Made by a program: the position numbers and the translations under genes. The notes beneath the pieces were generated by a model that did not search any database, was not told the origin of the DNA, and was given only the letters and a program-made list of their open reading frames with translations. A DNA stretch of 64,000 nucleotides from Hypericum androsaemum (taxonomy: Eukaryota; Streptophyta; Magnoliopsida; Malpighiales; Hypericaceae): NCBI GenBank assembly GCA_963995505.1, contig OZ023182.1:5696707-5760706 (forward strand), read 5' to 3'. This document shows, piece by piece, positions 1 through 11,800 of this stretch (position 1 is its first letter; each line of letters begins with the position of its first letter).

Positions 1-2928
1 TTCTGATCATGGAGGCTCCGGTCGGATCAGACATCAGATGTCTGACAAGGGACATTCTCATATCATTGGGTGCAATAACGAACATATAGAAGGAAAACAG
101 TATGAGATCAGCCGAGGAGAGGGAGGATCCTAGGAAACCCATCCACATCCTGATGCAAAGACAAACAATGGTGATAAAAGTAACATCAGTCATGCCTGCC
201 ATTAACAACGATCGGGATCCGTTGACGGTGAGAAACGAGAACGTACCACTTTGGTACTCGGAAGAAGGCATGGAAGAACGTCCTGATCCCCTCGATGTCT
301 AGCTGCACGATGAGCGCCAGTCCGAAGAGGAAGAATGACCTTTGGCGTTTTCTCTCCTGCGGCCAAAGAGAGTTCCAAGCTGACAAAGGAAAAGCAGTTG
401 TGAGGCTTTGTTAGCAGTTAAACATCTAAACGAACCGGATATATGGCGATCCATCATATGGCATACCTTGCATTGAGATATTCACATTACTTCTTTCATG
501 ATTAAGTTCTCCTCTAGAGTGATTATCCAAAATACTTGCAATCACAGAAGCATAACTGGGAGCTTCTGACAACGATCTCACAACAGAGTAACCTGCGAGA
601 GAGCAAGAACAAAACCGTTTTGAACAACTTCCGAAGAGAGAAAGCACTTCTGACATTGGTTCTCACCTGTGGCTGGATGTACCATGCTAGCTGCAGCACC
701 AAAAGCAAGGTTCTTTTGCTCTGTATTTGGCAAGGAACCACCAACAGGAATGTAGGACCATTCCTGCAAATTTTTGAAGCTTGAATCTACTACACCTATG
801 CCCCCAAAAGTAAACACAGTCGAGTACAACGGAATGAAGGGCAGAAGAGAATTATCACCTCCTCGTAAGTTTTCAAGATTCGTATTCCCATTGTTTCCAA
901 CCTCAGCATCAGTTTTTTCTTGAGCAAGTCAAAAGGCATGGCATCTTTTGATGCCAAACAAGTTTCCTGCAGAATTTGTTTATAAGCGTTCTTCTGTCAT
1001 CGTAATCTATAAAATCACTCGTAACAGAATTGCACTAGACAGACCTCAAAGAACACTCTTGTTGGTGACATAGGCATTGCATAAAGAAATGTTGGATATT
1101 CCACCTCAAAGCGAGGAACTTTTTCCTTGCTGTAGTTTCTATAGTCCATGAAAACCATCAGACTAGGATCATATGGGTTATTTTCCACCTGAAATGACCA
1201 AAATAAGCATTAAAAATGTAAGGGATTTTCTTGGGCGATAAAACAACCTTGATCACTATGAAACATGTAATGATGAGGAGTGGAAATAACAAGTACCAGA
1301 TTAAACGCTATATCTAAAAAAATGTCAGGGATTTTCTTGGGTGATAAAACAACCTTGATCACTATGAAACCTTGTATTGCAGTCATACCTCAACCTCAAC
1401 GCCGTAAGCTGTTTGGACAGAAACTCGGGGACCACCAACTTCATACTGCAACAGTTTTCCCGAAGCTGCTCCAGATGCAACCGTCACCAGCCTACAGCGT
1501 GACGTTAGATGGTGAATGGACAGAAAAAGTTACACTCAAGGACTAACAGAAATTGATCAAGAGGTACCTGCAAGGAACAACTACATTGTCTTCACACACT
1601 ACTAGACGATGACCCTCGGCTGCTTCAGTAATGGTCTCCACTTTTGAACTAAGATATGAAACACCTGACTCGACACACCTAGAAGAAATTAATAATGATC
1701 ATACATCCATTTCTCTGCATCTATAGCAAAATAGATAGTAAGATCGAGTTAAGAGCCAACTGGTCTCACCTTCTGAGCAATTCTTCATGAAGCAAATGAC
1801 GGCTAACCCTCCCATAAGCTCTGCCAATGAGGACAGGGTCCGAAACATCGTCAAGATAAACAATAGTGTCACGCCAGACATGCTCGATGCACCTTTCAAG
1901 CCCAAGATCTGAAAGAAGATCACATTCGCTTAAGTAAAGCAGCAGCAAACTAAACCAATTTAGATCAAAGAATGAAACAGAGTAAAGGGAATGCAAAAAC
2001 TTCTGCAGAATCAAAGCAACTATACCTTTAAATTCATCCTCCCACACGCCGTAATTATTGGTGAATGGAAGATCAGGACCAATGAGTCCAACCCTCAACC
2101 CCAACTTAGCTGATTCCGCTGCGAGAGCGAGGCCAGCCGGACCACAACCAATCACAACCAAGTCCAGGACTCCACTCCCAAGCGATATCATCGGTAACTG
2201 CAGAATCATTCAGCAAACACAACATGATCAACTTATATAAGCGCATTATGCACTAATTCCAAGCTAAGAGACCAATCATACACGTATCAAGCCGAGAAAT
2301 TCAGCTAGAATTAGCAGGGGAATTCCCTTCCCTTCAGCTTTCACCAAGTTTTTCGGCTAAAACATAATCTACTTAAGACTTGGCAAGACCGCGCCTCCTC
2401 CAGATAGATCGTGACATCACAATGCCGTGTTAGTTTTCAAGGTCAGGGACTACAGTCTCGAATTTCCACCCCGCTCATGCCACTCGAGTCAAGTCAACGA
2501 TGACAAATTATTTAGCGGTTAATGATTAGGATCGAGAATCTAACGAACTACTACTATAGCCACTTTAAACAGAACGTCAACGTCATTATAATCACCGAAC
2601 ATCAATCAGCACAAAAGAAAAGAAGAGAACGACGGATAATAAAAACCTTATCCGCTAGCTTGGACTGTTCCTCCATATCCTTATTCTGCTGCATTTGCAC
2701 GAAAACGGACTCCGCCCCGCCCGCCTTCACGTAATCTTCCTCGTCCGCGAAGCCTTCTTTAACCGCCACGCCACAACCATCACCACCACTCGCTTTTACC
2801 TGGTAGAAACGGCACCGTTTGAACGCAGACGACAGGGACTGTCCTCCTCTCATCATCATCCGCCTCCTCGAAAACGACGACCTCCACGTCGCCGCCAGCG
2901 CTAAGTTCCTAGACACGAGGCACTCCAT
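1..2928 (-). CDS. LCYE: Lycopene epsilon-cyclase, 11 exons, last codons beyond the left edge
   Basis: This enzyme forms the epsilon-ionone ring of lycopene in plastids, the branch step to alpha-carotene and lutein. Exons read on the minus strand: 2928-2647, 2197-2026, 1908-1770, 1678-1568, 1491-1389, 1188-1045, 966-859, 763-667, 592-467, 379-247 and 149-1. All have GT-AG borders and keep phase, giving 521 codons plus one base. The Arabidopsis protein has 524 residues, so only about five codons and the stop are missing. Diagnostic segments are the FAD/NAD-binding VIGCGPAGLALAAE, the following PFTNNYGVWEDEF, GRAYGRVSR, ATVASGAASGKLL-like text, WSYIPVGGSLPNTEQKN and the hydrophobic C-terminal FFLFGLALIVQ. 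The N-terminus is Ser/Arg-rich, as expected of a transit peptide. No frameshift or stop was seen. The ring specificity is inferred from the close match to LUT2. Confidence 0.96.
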
Positions 2929-3470
2929 TCTTGAAATAGTAATACTTTTTTTTTAATTAAAAAAACTTTTCGTCTCTTCTAGCTCTTCGGCGGCGACGGT
3001 TGAAGTCCTGGCTCTCAAGCCATCGCTCTTTAGCGAGTGTATGGTGGATGTGGAAGTGGAAAGTGGAAGCGGGAAGTGAGAGACGCTTCGACGACGAGTC
3101 TCTGGTTTTGGGATAACGTTAAGCTGTGAGCTGTTTAAAACCGTCGATCATCCGAATGCCACGTGTCCGTATCCTATTGGTGATTAGGTTTCCTAAATAA
3201 GCCATAGAAATAAACCGACTCCCTTCCCTCATGTAACGAAAAACGACGTCGTTTTAGTATTCGACCGTTTTCGGTCTGGAAATTAGGGTTTCGACCTGGC
3301 TCCGTCCTCGCCGGAAAAAAAGGAAAATAGAATGATGGAAAAATCGAAGAAAAAGTCAGAAAAATAACACATCTCCGGCGCCGGCGTCCACCGGTTCATA
3401 GAATAGAACCCGTGGTTTTCTTTCCTCGGAGAATTTTTGACTTTTTTTTTGGGGAAATTGAGAGGTTGTG
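2929..3470. promoter_or_regulatory. Divergent promoter between LCYE and TRB
   Basis: These 542 bp separate two start codons that point away from each other, so both promoters must lie here unless one gene has distant leader exons. A G-box core CACGTG is at 3160-3165, a typical site for light- and ABA-linked bZIP/bHLH factors. A 14-bp palindrome AAACGACGTCGTTT is at 3241-3254. A telobox in reverse (TTAGGGTTT) lies at 3283-3291, within the likely TRB leader. Which gene each site serves is inference. Confidence 0.6.
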
Positions 3471-5408
3471 ATGGGGAACCCGAAGCAAAAGTGGACGACG
3501 GAGGAGGAGGAGGCGCTAAAGGCGGGGGTGGCTAAACACGGCGCCGGAAAGTGGAAGTACATCCAGCGGGACCCCGAGTTGAACCCTTACCTCTTCTCCC
3601 GCTCCAATATCGATCTCAAGGTCTCTCTATCGCTCCATTATCTATCTCCGTTTTTTTTTTGGGTCTAGTTATCGAGAATTGATGCTTTCTTGGTTGTGGT
3701 CCGGATTTATAGGATAAGTGGAGGAACATGACGGTTAATGCGGGGGAGAAATTGCGGCCGTCGAAGCCGAAAGGCAGCACTCCTACTACGGATTCTGCTG
3801 CCCCTGCTCCTGCTGGCAGTGCTTTGGTGGTTCCCGCGCCGGCGTCGCCTGCCTCAGCTTCTGCGCCGGCATTGGGTGATATGAAGGTCGAGGGTTCCAA
3901 AACCGCGGTGGATATGACCACCGCTCCGAGGTAACCTTCATCCGTTGAAGTTCCTGTCTTGGTACTTGAACTCGAGTTGAGCGTTCTGCTTTTGTCTGGT
4001 TAGTTATCCACCTGATGGCTCCTTTTCCGAAAAAAATAGGTACAACAACGGAATGATATTTGAAGCAATTTTGGCCTTAAACGAGTCCAATGGAGCAGAT
4101 GTCCCTGGGATTATAGGCTACATTCAGGTCTATATGAAGCTTCCTACCGTCATTTTATGCATTTGTTTCGGTTTTCATCTTCTCTGCTATTCCCATTGCC
4201 TTTTGTTTTGGATTGATTAGCTGTCTGTTGAAACAATGCATGAACGAGAGGCAGTTGAGGCTGCGGGAAAACTCTCTCTGTTTAGCTTATCTAACTTTAA
4301 GAAAGAAAGGCGGAGAGAGAAGCAGCGTTGAGTTGCACCAAGAATATTTTACCCATTCCCCTGATTATTTCCCTTGTCTCCCATTCCCCATATTTTCCAA
4401 ATTCCTCAATCCTGCTTTAAGCTGTCCTTTAATCATCTTTAACTGTTTGTCACTTCTTTCTCTTGATTCTCTGTATTGGATCAGGACCGAATTGTTTCAT
4501 TCGAAGCGGGCATGTTCGTGTTTTAGGCCATTTTTTGGGAATGGTAGCAACTTTGTTGTGTCAAAGTAGATTGCATTCATGTAAATGATGCTACTGTCGG
4601 AGCATCCCCTCAAATCTGAATGACGATAAAATTGCAAAACTATAGACAAGAAACTAAGAATGTGGCAAACTAACATTTTCAATGCAGAATGTTGGAATCC
4701 TGTTGTATTTCCTGGGGAAAGAGAGTATTGAATAAGGAAGTGCTTCATTGGAAATTCCTCAGATGCATTCATTTGCTTGACGCCTTACTGTTGTTTAAAA
4801 TCTGATTTTTAGTTGATAATGATGGCAGCAAAGGCACCAATTGCCACCAAACTTCAGAAAGCAATTGGTTGCAAAATTGCGAAAATTAGTTGGACAACAA
4901 AAGCTCGAAAAGGTGAAGCGGCCACATATATATCAAGTCGTTGTGTCTGACGCGTCTTTAGCCACCTTCATTGTATAGTGACTTTTGCTGCTGTGATCCT
5001 AATGCAGGTCCAGAATGTCTATAAGATAATAAAGACAGGGTCATCCCTTGAGACCAAAACACCTGCTCTGGAGGAGAAAGATATCAAGCCTAGATACATA
5101 CCGAGTGTTCGTCCTAAAAGCCCCCGTAATCTAATGGAAGATGCAACTGATGCTGCTGCATTGAGAGCTGCTGAAGCGGAAAACAAATCGTTTGTGGCTG
5201 CTGAAGCTATAAAAGAAGCAGAGCGGGTTTCGAGAATGGCCGAAGAAGCGGAATCGTTGCTGCAACTGGCGCGAGAGATTCTAGAAAAATGTAATGTTGT
5301 TATGCTCTTCCTCACTTTATTTGCTTTATGTGATGCTTGTTACTCACGGTTGCTCTGTGTTCCTGATTGACAGGTTTACTAGACGAAGAGGTGTTGCTTA
5401 GGGTATAA
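3471..5408 (+). CDS. TRB: Telomere repeat-binding (single-Myb-histone) protein, 6 exons
   Basis: TRB/SMH proteins bind telomeric repeats and promoter teloboxes in the nucleus. Exons are 3471-3620, 3713-3930, 4040-4127, 4829-4912, 5008-5290 and 5374-5408, totalling 285 codons plus TAA. The N-terminal Myb repeat starts at residue 2 ([18 protein letters not shown], ending DKWRNM). The linker-histone H1/H5 domain is split over exons 3 and 4 ([19 protein letters not shown], then [21 protein letters not shown]). The tail is an Ala/Glu-rich coiled coil (about residues 205-265). ATG 3471 is chosen because MGNPKQKW is the conserved family start. Exon 4 is only 84 bp and was found by translating the region, not from a long open frame. 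Length is close to the usual roughly 300 residues. Which TRB paralogue this is cannot be decided here. Confidence 0.93.
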
Positions 5409-6069
5409 AGTTTGCCTTGGCGATGGGCAAAGTTGATTCCGTACAAAATGCTTGTAAATATTTGTTCGTTTTAACACCAAGTTTTGTCGGGCATCTTCTA
5501 AAGCATAGTTCCTAGCCCTTTGCGAGTGTGACTTGAAATGGAAACGATTAGTTTTCGTTCTTCATTCTTTATCTCCCTTTAATTCAGCAACTTTTGTGAA
5601 TTATCGATAAACCACAGTGAACGAACCACCACCAAGTCACTAACCAATTGAGCAACAAAGGCAAATAATTTGAACTCCCAGGGTCGTCGTGGATCAAACA
5701 TAAACCCAAGTGAGATTGTTGCGGAAGAGAAGCAATTTCAGTCGGAAAACGAGGATTCAAATCACAATATTGCAGGAACATTCGTCAAATAAGACAATTT
5801 GGTGCCTTATTTTGCAAAACAGAGTCAGGAAATCAATCAGAGGAAGCTGGAGAAGATAAACCTAGGCCAGCAAAACCATCTTTGACCGGAAAATCAATCC
5901 GAAGAGTAAAATCAAGATGTCATGACAAAGTTGAAATTATAATTGAATTATGCGTGTCTGTTCTCATTCCAGGTGCTGCTGATGCTAAAAGGAGAAATGA
6001 GAAAAGGCTGATACCTAATCAGCAGGGGAAAACCTTAGAACGACCTGTTTCGAGATTCCATACTCCGTA
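5409..6069. other. Spacer between the convergent TRB and NMT1 genes
   Basis: This 661-bp gap must hold the 3' untranslated regions of TRB (plus) and NMT1 (minus). No open frame in it has family resemblance, and no terminal repeats were seen. Confidence 0.6.
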
Positions 6070-7380
6070 CTAGAGTAGCACAAGCCCAAGTTCCGATGGT
6101 CTCAATGCCTGACGCAGGCGATAGTTGTAGAGGTAGTAATGGAGTTGCCCGTCACCTGGTCCAAACTTCAGATCTCTCAGGAAGGACTCGTTGTGCATGA
6201 CATCCAACGCATTGAAGACGTCGAAGTCCTTCTGCTTAGCAACGATCAATGCATCAGTCATCAACTTATCCAGTGGTGTCTTGGTCGAGACGTTATAGTA
6301 CGAGTAAGCAGCTTTCAAAGAAGAGTAGTTCTGGTTGCCAAGGATTGTGGATGGGAGAGTGTAGAAGCTGCAGAAGTCAGTGATCTCATGAGTCTCTGGG
6401 CTTTCTACCAAAAAGCTGTCCACCACATTCTCAGTAGGAAGTAGCCAATGTTCCACATCATTCTCATCAAAATCCGGGGCAACAGCAAACTGACCCAAGT
6501 AATTTCTCAGCAACCTAGTAACAGCGGGCACATCCCGGAGCTCCATTTTTCTGAAACCGGGTGTGGTAGGTGAATCTCCAATTTTATACAACTTAATTGT
6601 TCTGCTCATCGTCATCCTTGCACCAAGCCTAGAAAAACCAACCTCAATGAGCTTCTTTGGGTTAAGAGACCTATGCCAATACTGACAAGTAGTAATTGGA
6701 GTGGGAAGTACCACACCAGCAGTATAAGCAGCTTGCCACATATTCTCCGAATGAACCCTCCTAGTCACCTCCTTGATCATCACGGGGGCGAGCCTCTTGG
6801 ACCGAAGCTTCTTGTGAACACACAAGAAATTGATCTCAGCCATCTTCACAACTTCATCGCGCACCCTAATCCTCGCGGGCACGCCTGTGATAAAAGCAAC
6901 AAGCAACTTCGACTTCTTCACCCGGACCCCAATATGCCAGTTCTTGAAATAACCCGGAGGTCGCAGGGCCCACCTGAGGAACTCCATGGAGTAGTTAAAC
7001 CTGAACATGTTCTCATCATCCTCCACGTAATTATTCTTCAGCAGATTATAAACCTCGATGCAAGTCTCGTCGGAGTCCAGGTCGCAGGTGCTCCACTCGT
7101 ACAGCGCCGGGAGATTGTACGGCTCCTGCTTCACCTCGGACAACGGGGTAGCAGGCTCGATAGGCCCCTCGGACAAACTCGAGTCCCCAACCTCGCCAAA
7201 CTGACTCACCGGCTGGGTCTCCCAAAACTTGTGCTTCTTGGCAACCGACATCGAGTCCTGGAACCTACGGACCATAGTCTCATGCGAGGTGTCCACATTG
7301 GCGAGCTGGCTCGCCTCGGAATCCTGATCCACCTCCTCTTTCGGTGACCCCGGGGCCAGATTCCCGTCGTTTTCACCCAT
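6070..7380 (-). CDS. NMT1: Glycylpeptide N-tetradecanoyltransferase 1 (N-myristoyltransferase)
   Basis: The enzyme transfers myristate from myristoyl-CoA to the N-terminal glycine of cytosolic proteins. The coding region is a single uninterrupted exon of 436 codons plus stop. The family signature EINFLCVHKKLRSKRLAP lies near residue 185 and the second signature KFGPGDGQLHYYLYN near the C-terminus. The protein ends in GLVLL; the terminal carboxylate is the catalytic base in this family. The open frame reaches upstream to an ATG at 7431, but the ATG at 7380 (MGENDGN) gives the length and start position of the 434-residue Arabidopsis NMT1, so I chose it. A probable leader intron runs from about 7557 (donor GTGAGT) to an AG just above 7437; this is inference. 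From memory, it neighbours LUT2 in Arabidopsis too. Confidence 0.96.
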   Translation of the reverse strand: MGENDGNLAPGSPKEEVDQDSEASQLANVDTSHETMVRRFQDSMSVAKKHKFWETQPVSQFGEVGDSSLSEGPIEPATPLSEVKQEPYNLPALYEWSTCDLDSDETCIEVYNLLKNNYVEDDENMFRFNYSMEFLRWALRPPGYFKNWHIGVRVKKSKLLVAFITGVPARIRVRDEVVKMAEINFLCVHKKLRSKRLAPVMIKEVTRRVHSENMWQAAYTAGVVLPTPITTCQYWHRSLNPKKLIEVGFSRLGARMTMSRTIKLYKIGDSPTTPGFRKMELRDVPAVTRLLRNYLGQFAVAPDFDENDVEHWLLPTENVVDSFLVESPETHEITDFCSFYTLPSTILGNQNYSSLKAAYSYYNVSTKTPLDKLMTDALIVAKQKDFDVFNALDVMHNESFLRDLKFGPGDGQLHYYLYNYRLRQALRPSELGLVLL

Positions 7381-8803
7381 CTCAAGATTCTCAACTACAC
7401 CAAACCGCAAAACATCACCCATCAAAATCACATGCCTCTAAACCCTAAACCCGCACTAACAAGATCCCCTAGTTCTATACCAATAACCCATCGATAAAAA
7501 CACGTAAGAACTAGATCTACACGATTAAACCGGGAATAAGATATGGAATTAAACTCACGGGGCTTCGAAGATCGAAGAAGGGAGGCCTTCCTTCGGGGTT
7601 TTGAAGGGTTCGATTTTGGGTTGAAATTGGATTTTCTTTCTAGGGCTTCTTCTTCTTCTTGGGCGGGCGGCGGTTGATGGAAATGCCGAAACGCCTCTCT
7701 TGGTTGTTGCTTTGTTGGGAGGGTTGGTTTGGGGTGGGTTTTTAACTGAGTTGGGATTTAATCAGCCAACGACGTCGTGGCGTTTTATGCGCAACTATTC
7801 TAATTTAACGTCTGTTTAATTATTATTAATTTCTAAATAGAATCCGATACTACCGAACGTACCTATCACCGGCAGGCATCTTGGTTGGAGGGGTTACGGT
7901 GGGTATTTGCTATTTTTTTCTTCTTTGGTTTGAATGCACTTAGTATAGTTGTTAGGAGATAGTATGTCAATTTAGCAATTAGAAAATCGGTGCTCTAAAG
8001 TTAAATGTCCAATATACTAATAGGTTATGGTTTTAAATTTTATGATTAGATGATAGAGGTTTTAGTGATATCTGCTAACTTCAGTTATTGGATACCGCCT
8101 CTAGTAGGCATGACAATCCGAACAAAAGATATGGTACGGCTAAATGTTAAACGAACTACTAAATGCAACATAATGTCTATTAAATGTTAAATAGTATCAC
8201 TAAATACTAAATGGTGTACCAATAAACGCAATATGGTGTACTACTAAACGCATGGTGTACTATTAAACACAATATAATTTTATTTTTCCCAAAATCACCC
8301 AATGTAACCTCTGATATAAAAAGTTTGGCATTCGCGTTTGGCATTCGCGTACGATCCATTTTGTGTTGTCTGTTTGGTGATGTTCGGCCTTTGTCAACAC
8401 CCAATTCACGTCCTTACGTGTCATGATACATCATCAATTTTATCAATATATCATGCTAAAGTATTAATTTTATCTACATGACAATTGTTGCCTCTATCTA
8501 AATATCGTTACAAATTTCTATCGGAATGATATCAAATTTGTTCTATTTTCTCTTGAGAACTATTAATATGACATAATACATATCACAAATCTACTGTTGA
8601 TATAGCCAACACGGTTTTCGTGCGAAGTCTCCCGTTGAAATTTCCCTAATTCCCTCCAGTTACCCCCGGTCCCCCACTTTCTTAGAGGGCCAAATCTCCG
8701 TTTAAGCTCCCCCAGACGACACCGTTTCAAACCTTACTTCCAGGCTCCCGCCGTAACAACGCCGAGCTCCGGCAAACACCAAAAGCTCGCGAAAGGAGCA
8801 CCG
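7381..8803. promoter_or_regulatory. Divergent upstream region of NMT1 and THO6
   Basis: The NMT1 side holds its leader, with a double telobox-like AAACCCTAAACCC at 7440-7452, and an ACGACGTCGT palindrome at 7769-7778. From about 7850 to 8620 the DNA is AT-rich without genes. It contains degenerate short repeats built on CTAAATG and GGTGTAC at about 8145-8270, and a 13-bp unit TTGGCATTCGCGT present twice in tandem near 8325-8350. THO6 starts at 8804 after a more GC-rich leader. Confidence 0.5.
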
Positions 8804-11800
8804 ATGATAGGGGACGCGACGAACTGGGACGAAGACGCGTACAGGGAGAGCATTATAAAGGAGCGGGAAGCCCAAGCCCTAACCGTCTTTAGAACCGCGT
8901 GGGCGCCTTCCCTCAACCCCGACCCCGACATCCTCGTCGCCGCCACCAGCGACGGCTCCCTCGCGTCATATTCCATCCCTTCGTGCATCTCCAAGCTCGT
9001 ACGGATCAGTTCACCCCCCCTCGGCTCTCTCTCTTTCTAATTCATTTATTCTCTCTTTCGAATTCATTTATTTTCTAATTAGCTGTATCTAGTTTTGGTT
9101 AAGCTCACAGTAACCGTCTTTGTTTTGTTCGATTTTGATTCGTCGAAGGCATCGGAGGTAGGGAACGCTGGGGTTCAAGAGTAAGTAGGTTTTAGTTAAG
9201 TGCTGTTTTTTGGATTAACTTATGCATGTTCTGTGGTGGAAATGCGGGTTCAACTGACAGGGATTTGGTTGTCTTGACTTAGAGGTGAGCCGGAAGGAGT
9301 GCTTCGAGCTCACGATGGACCTGCCTACGATGTTAAATTCTACGGGGATAGCAAAGACGCGTTGTTGCTTAGGTTCGTTTTGGTTAATGTGGCTTGTTTT
9401 TTGGCTGCTTTGTGAGTTGGGTGTCAGGGAGTGGGTAGCTGATTAGAGCTTCTGTGTTACTCATTATCGTGTGAAAATTTTAGTTGCGGGGATGATGGTC
9501 GGATCCGAGGATGGCAGTGGAAGGAATTTGCCGCTTCGGAGGTTCCTATTTCGTTGCAAGGTAAGTGAATTAAAAGATCTTTCCGTGTTTGCGTTTTTGC
9601 TTCAGAGTTGCTGTGTTGTTGCTATGTAAGTTCTTCTTTTCCAAATTGGTCAATGATTGGTTTTTTGTTTTTCGTTCTTACCTTAGGAGAGCATTTGAAG
9701 CCAGTACTTGACTTAGTGAACCCCCAGCATAAGTAAGTGTGCATGTGTCTCTCTTGGTAGGAGGCCTCGGAGCTTTGGTGTTTCAAATTATGATCCTGAA
9801 CATGATTTTATGCTTTGTTAACAGAGGCCCTTGGGGGGCTCTCTCCCCCATGCCAGAAAATAATGCAATCGCTGTGGATACACAGGTGTGGATGCTCTTC
9901 TTCTATTTCCGTCACCAGACCGTCTTCCATTTTTACACTTTTCATGGTCATAATCATATTGACTTGTGTGACAGAGTGGATCGATCTTTTCGGCCGCTGG
10001 TGATTCTTGTGCATATTGCTGGGATGTGGTATGCATTCTTCCTTGTATCAAACGAAAAAGAGTTGGTGTGCCCCTCAGAAATTTCTGTTAAGTTTTATTT
10101 ACTTCCCATTCAATTGACGCCCAACATGATCGTGCTTTCCGGGTATATATATTGCAGGAAACTTGTAAAACTAAAATGGTTTTCAAGGGACACTTGGACT
10201 ACTTACATTGTTTAGTTTCCCGTTCCTCTACAAATCAGGTAACGCTGGGTTTTCCATGGTCATGACTATGTAGGAGCTTTGTCCCCTTACTGTTCTTCTT
10301 GATCTGCTTTACTGCTGCTTGTGAGACGATGAGGGGGAATTATTATAACTTCTTCTAGGCAGACCGTGGACGGGAACTTAAAAGTACAGTGCATGTGGTA
10401 AATTGGTGGTCAAAAGTTAAAGAAATATGACTTCATGTTGTATTGAGGAACCCTTATACCTCATCTTGTAAAGGCCTGGGATGGGACCCTTGCAGTACAG
10501 AGACATATATCTTAAACGAACTGCCTGGTGAATGGCACGGCATTTACTTATAACTCCAATTTCAGTGTTGGGTTCCTGCTCACTTGTAGTTGATTTATTA
10601 TTGTAGAATATTTGTGTGCAGCTTCAGATATTCTGGCCAGTGAAAAAAAAAACTTTAAGCATTTGCCTTGACAGGTTGTAATTGCAATAAAAAAGTTGCA
10701 ACTAAAGCTATTTTTATCTTCCTGGTTACAGATAATAACCGGGTCAGAGGATGGAACTGTACGAATCTGGGGTAAGCTCGAGTCTTCATTCCAATTCATT
10801 AGGAGTTCAGTATACAGCTGAGGTTTTTAAAGTAACAACTGTTACTCTCTGATTAGATTGCAAGAGTGGGAAATGCATCAAAGTGATCAGTTCAGAGATC
10901 GATAAGAAGTTGAGAGGATTTTCTTCTAATGTTAGCAGCATTGCTCTTGATGCGAGTGAGAGCTGGCTGGTGAGAACTGTTTTAGCCCATTCTTCTGAAT
11001 TAACCCTGCTGTAGTCTTGAAAAGATTCTTGGAAGAATAGTTGTCAGACTAAAGACTAGATGCTGATTATGCCTTTTGTGGCCCTTTTTGAATTCTTTCC
11101 ATATCGACTGGCCGTCTTTTGATTTAATTCCTTTTATGTAGGCTGTCAGCAACTGTCAAAGTTTATCAGTTTGGAACCTTCCGGCTTCAGCATGTGTTTC
11201 GACGACCTCTACTCAAGCGTCTATACAGGATGTTATATTTGACAACAGTCAAGTGAGTCTTATCTTGATGTAACTGATAGCTTTTTAACTCCCAACATCT
11301 TTCAAATGCAGATTAGTATAATACTGTACTCAATCTGGTCGTCGTCGGGTAAGAAGCTGCTGCTTTAAATAAGGATGCGTTTGGCAGTAGTGCCATCTCA
11401 GTCTTACCTATGGACTTTTCCACTTTGAGCTAGTACAGTGCTTATAGGGATTGCCTGGACGTTTCTTGCTATTAAGAGACCGCATTGGATTAGAGTTGGC
11501 CCATTGACTTCTTTGACATCTATGGTTTCTTATTGGAAAAATTGTTTATTTACTCTTCTATTTCTTCTTGTTCTCAGATAGTTGCAGTTGGAGCGGAACC
11601 ACTAGTGCGTCATTTTGACATAAACGGCGCATGTCTTTCACAGATACCATGTGCTCCACACTCAGCATTTTCCGTCTCCTTACACCCTTCAGGGGTACTT
11701 CCTTCTCTATTCTTCAATCTGATTCTACGTAGCCTTCTCTAACACCGTTCTGGTCGAATCTGCCGTGTTCTCGTGAAGTTAAGATTTGCCACTTAATCTT

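Noticed and set aside
4213..4569. Plus-strand open frame of 118 codons
   Set aside because: It lies wholly within TRB intron 3, between exons that join in phase.
6673..7347. Plus-strand open frame of 224 codons
   Set aside because: It is the antisense shadow of the NMT1 coding exon, which has full family signatures on the other strand.
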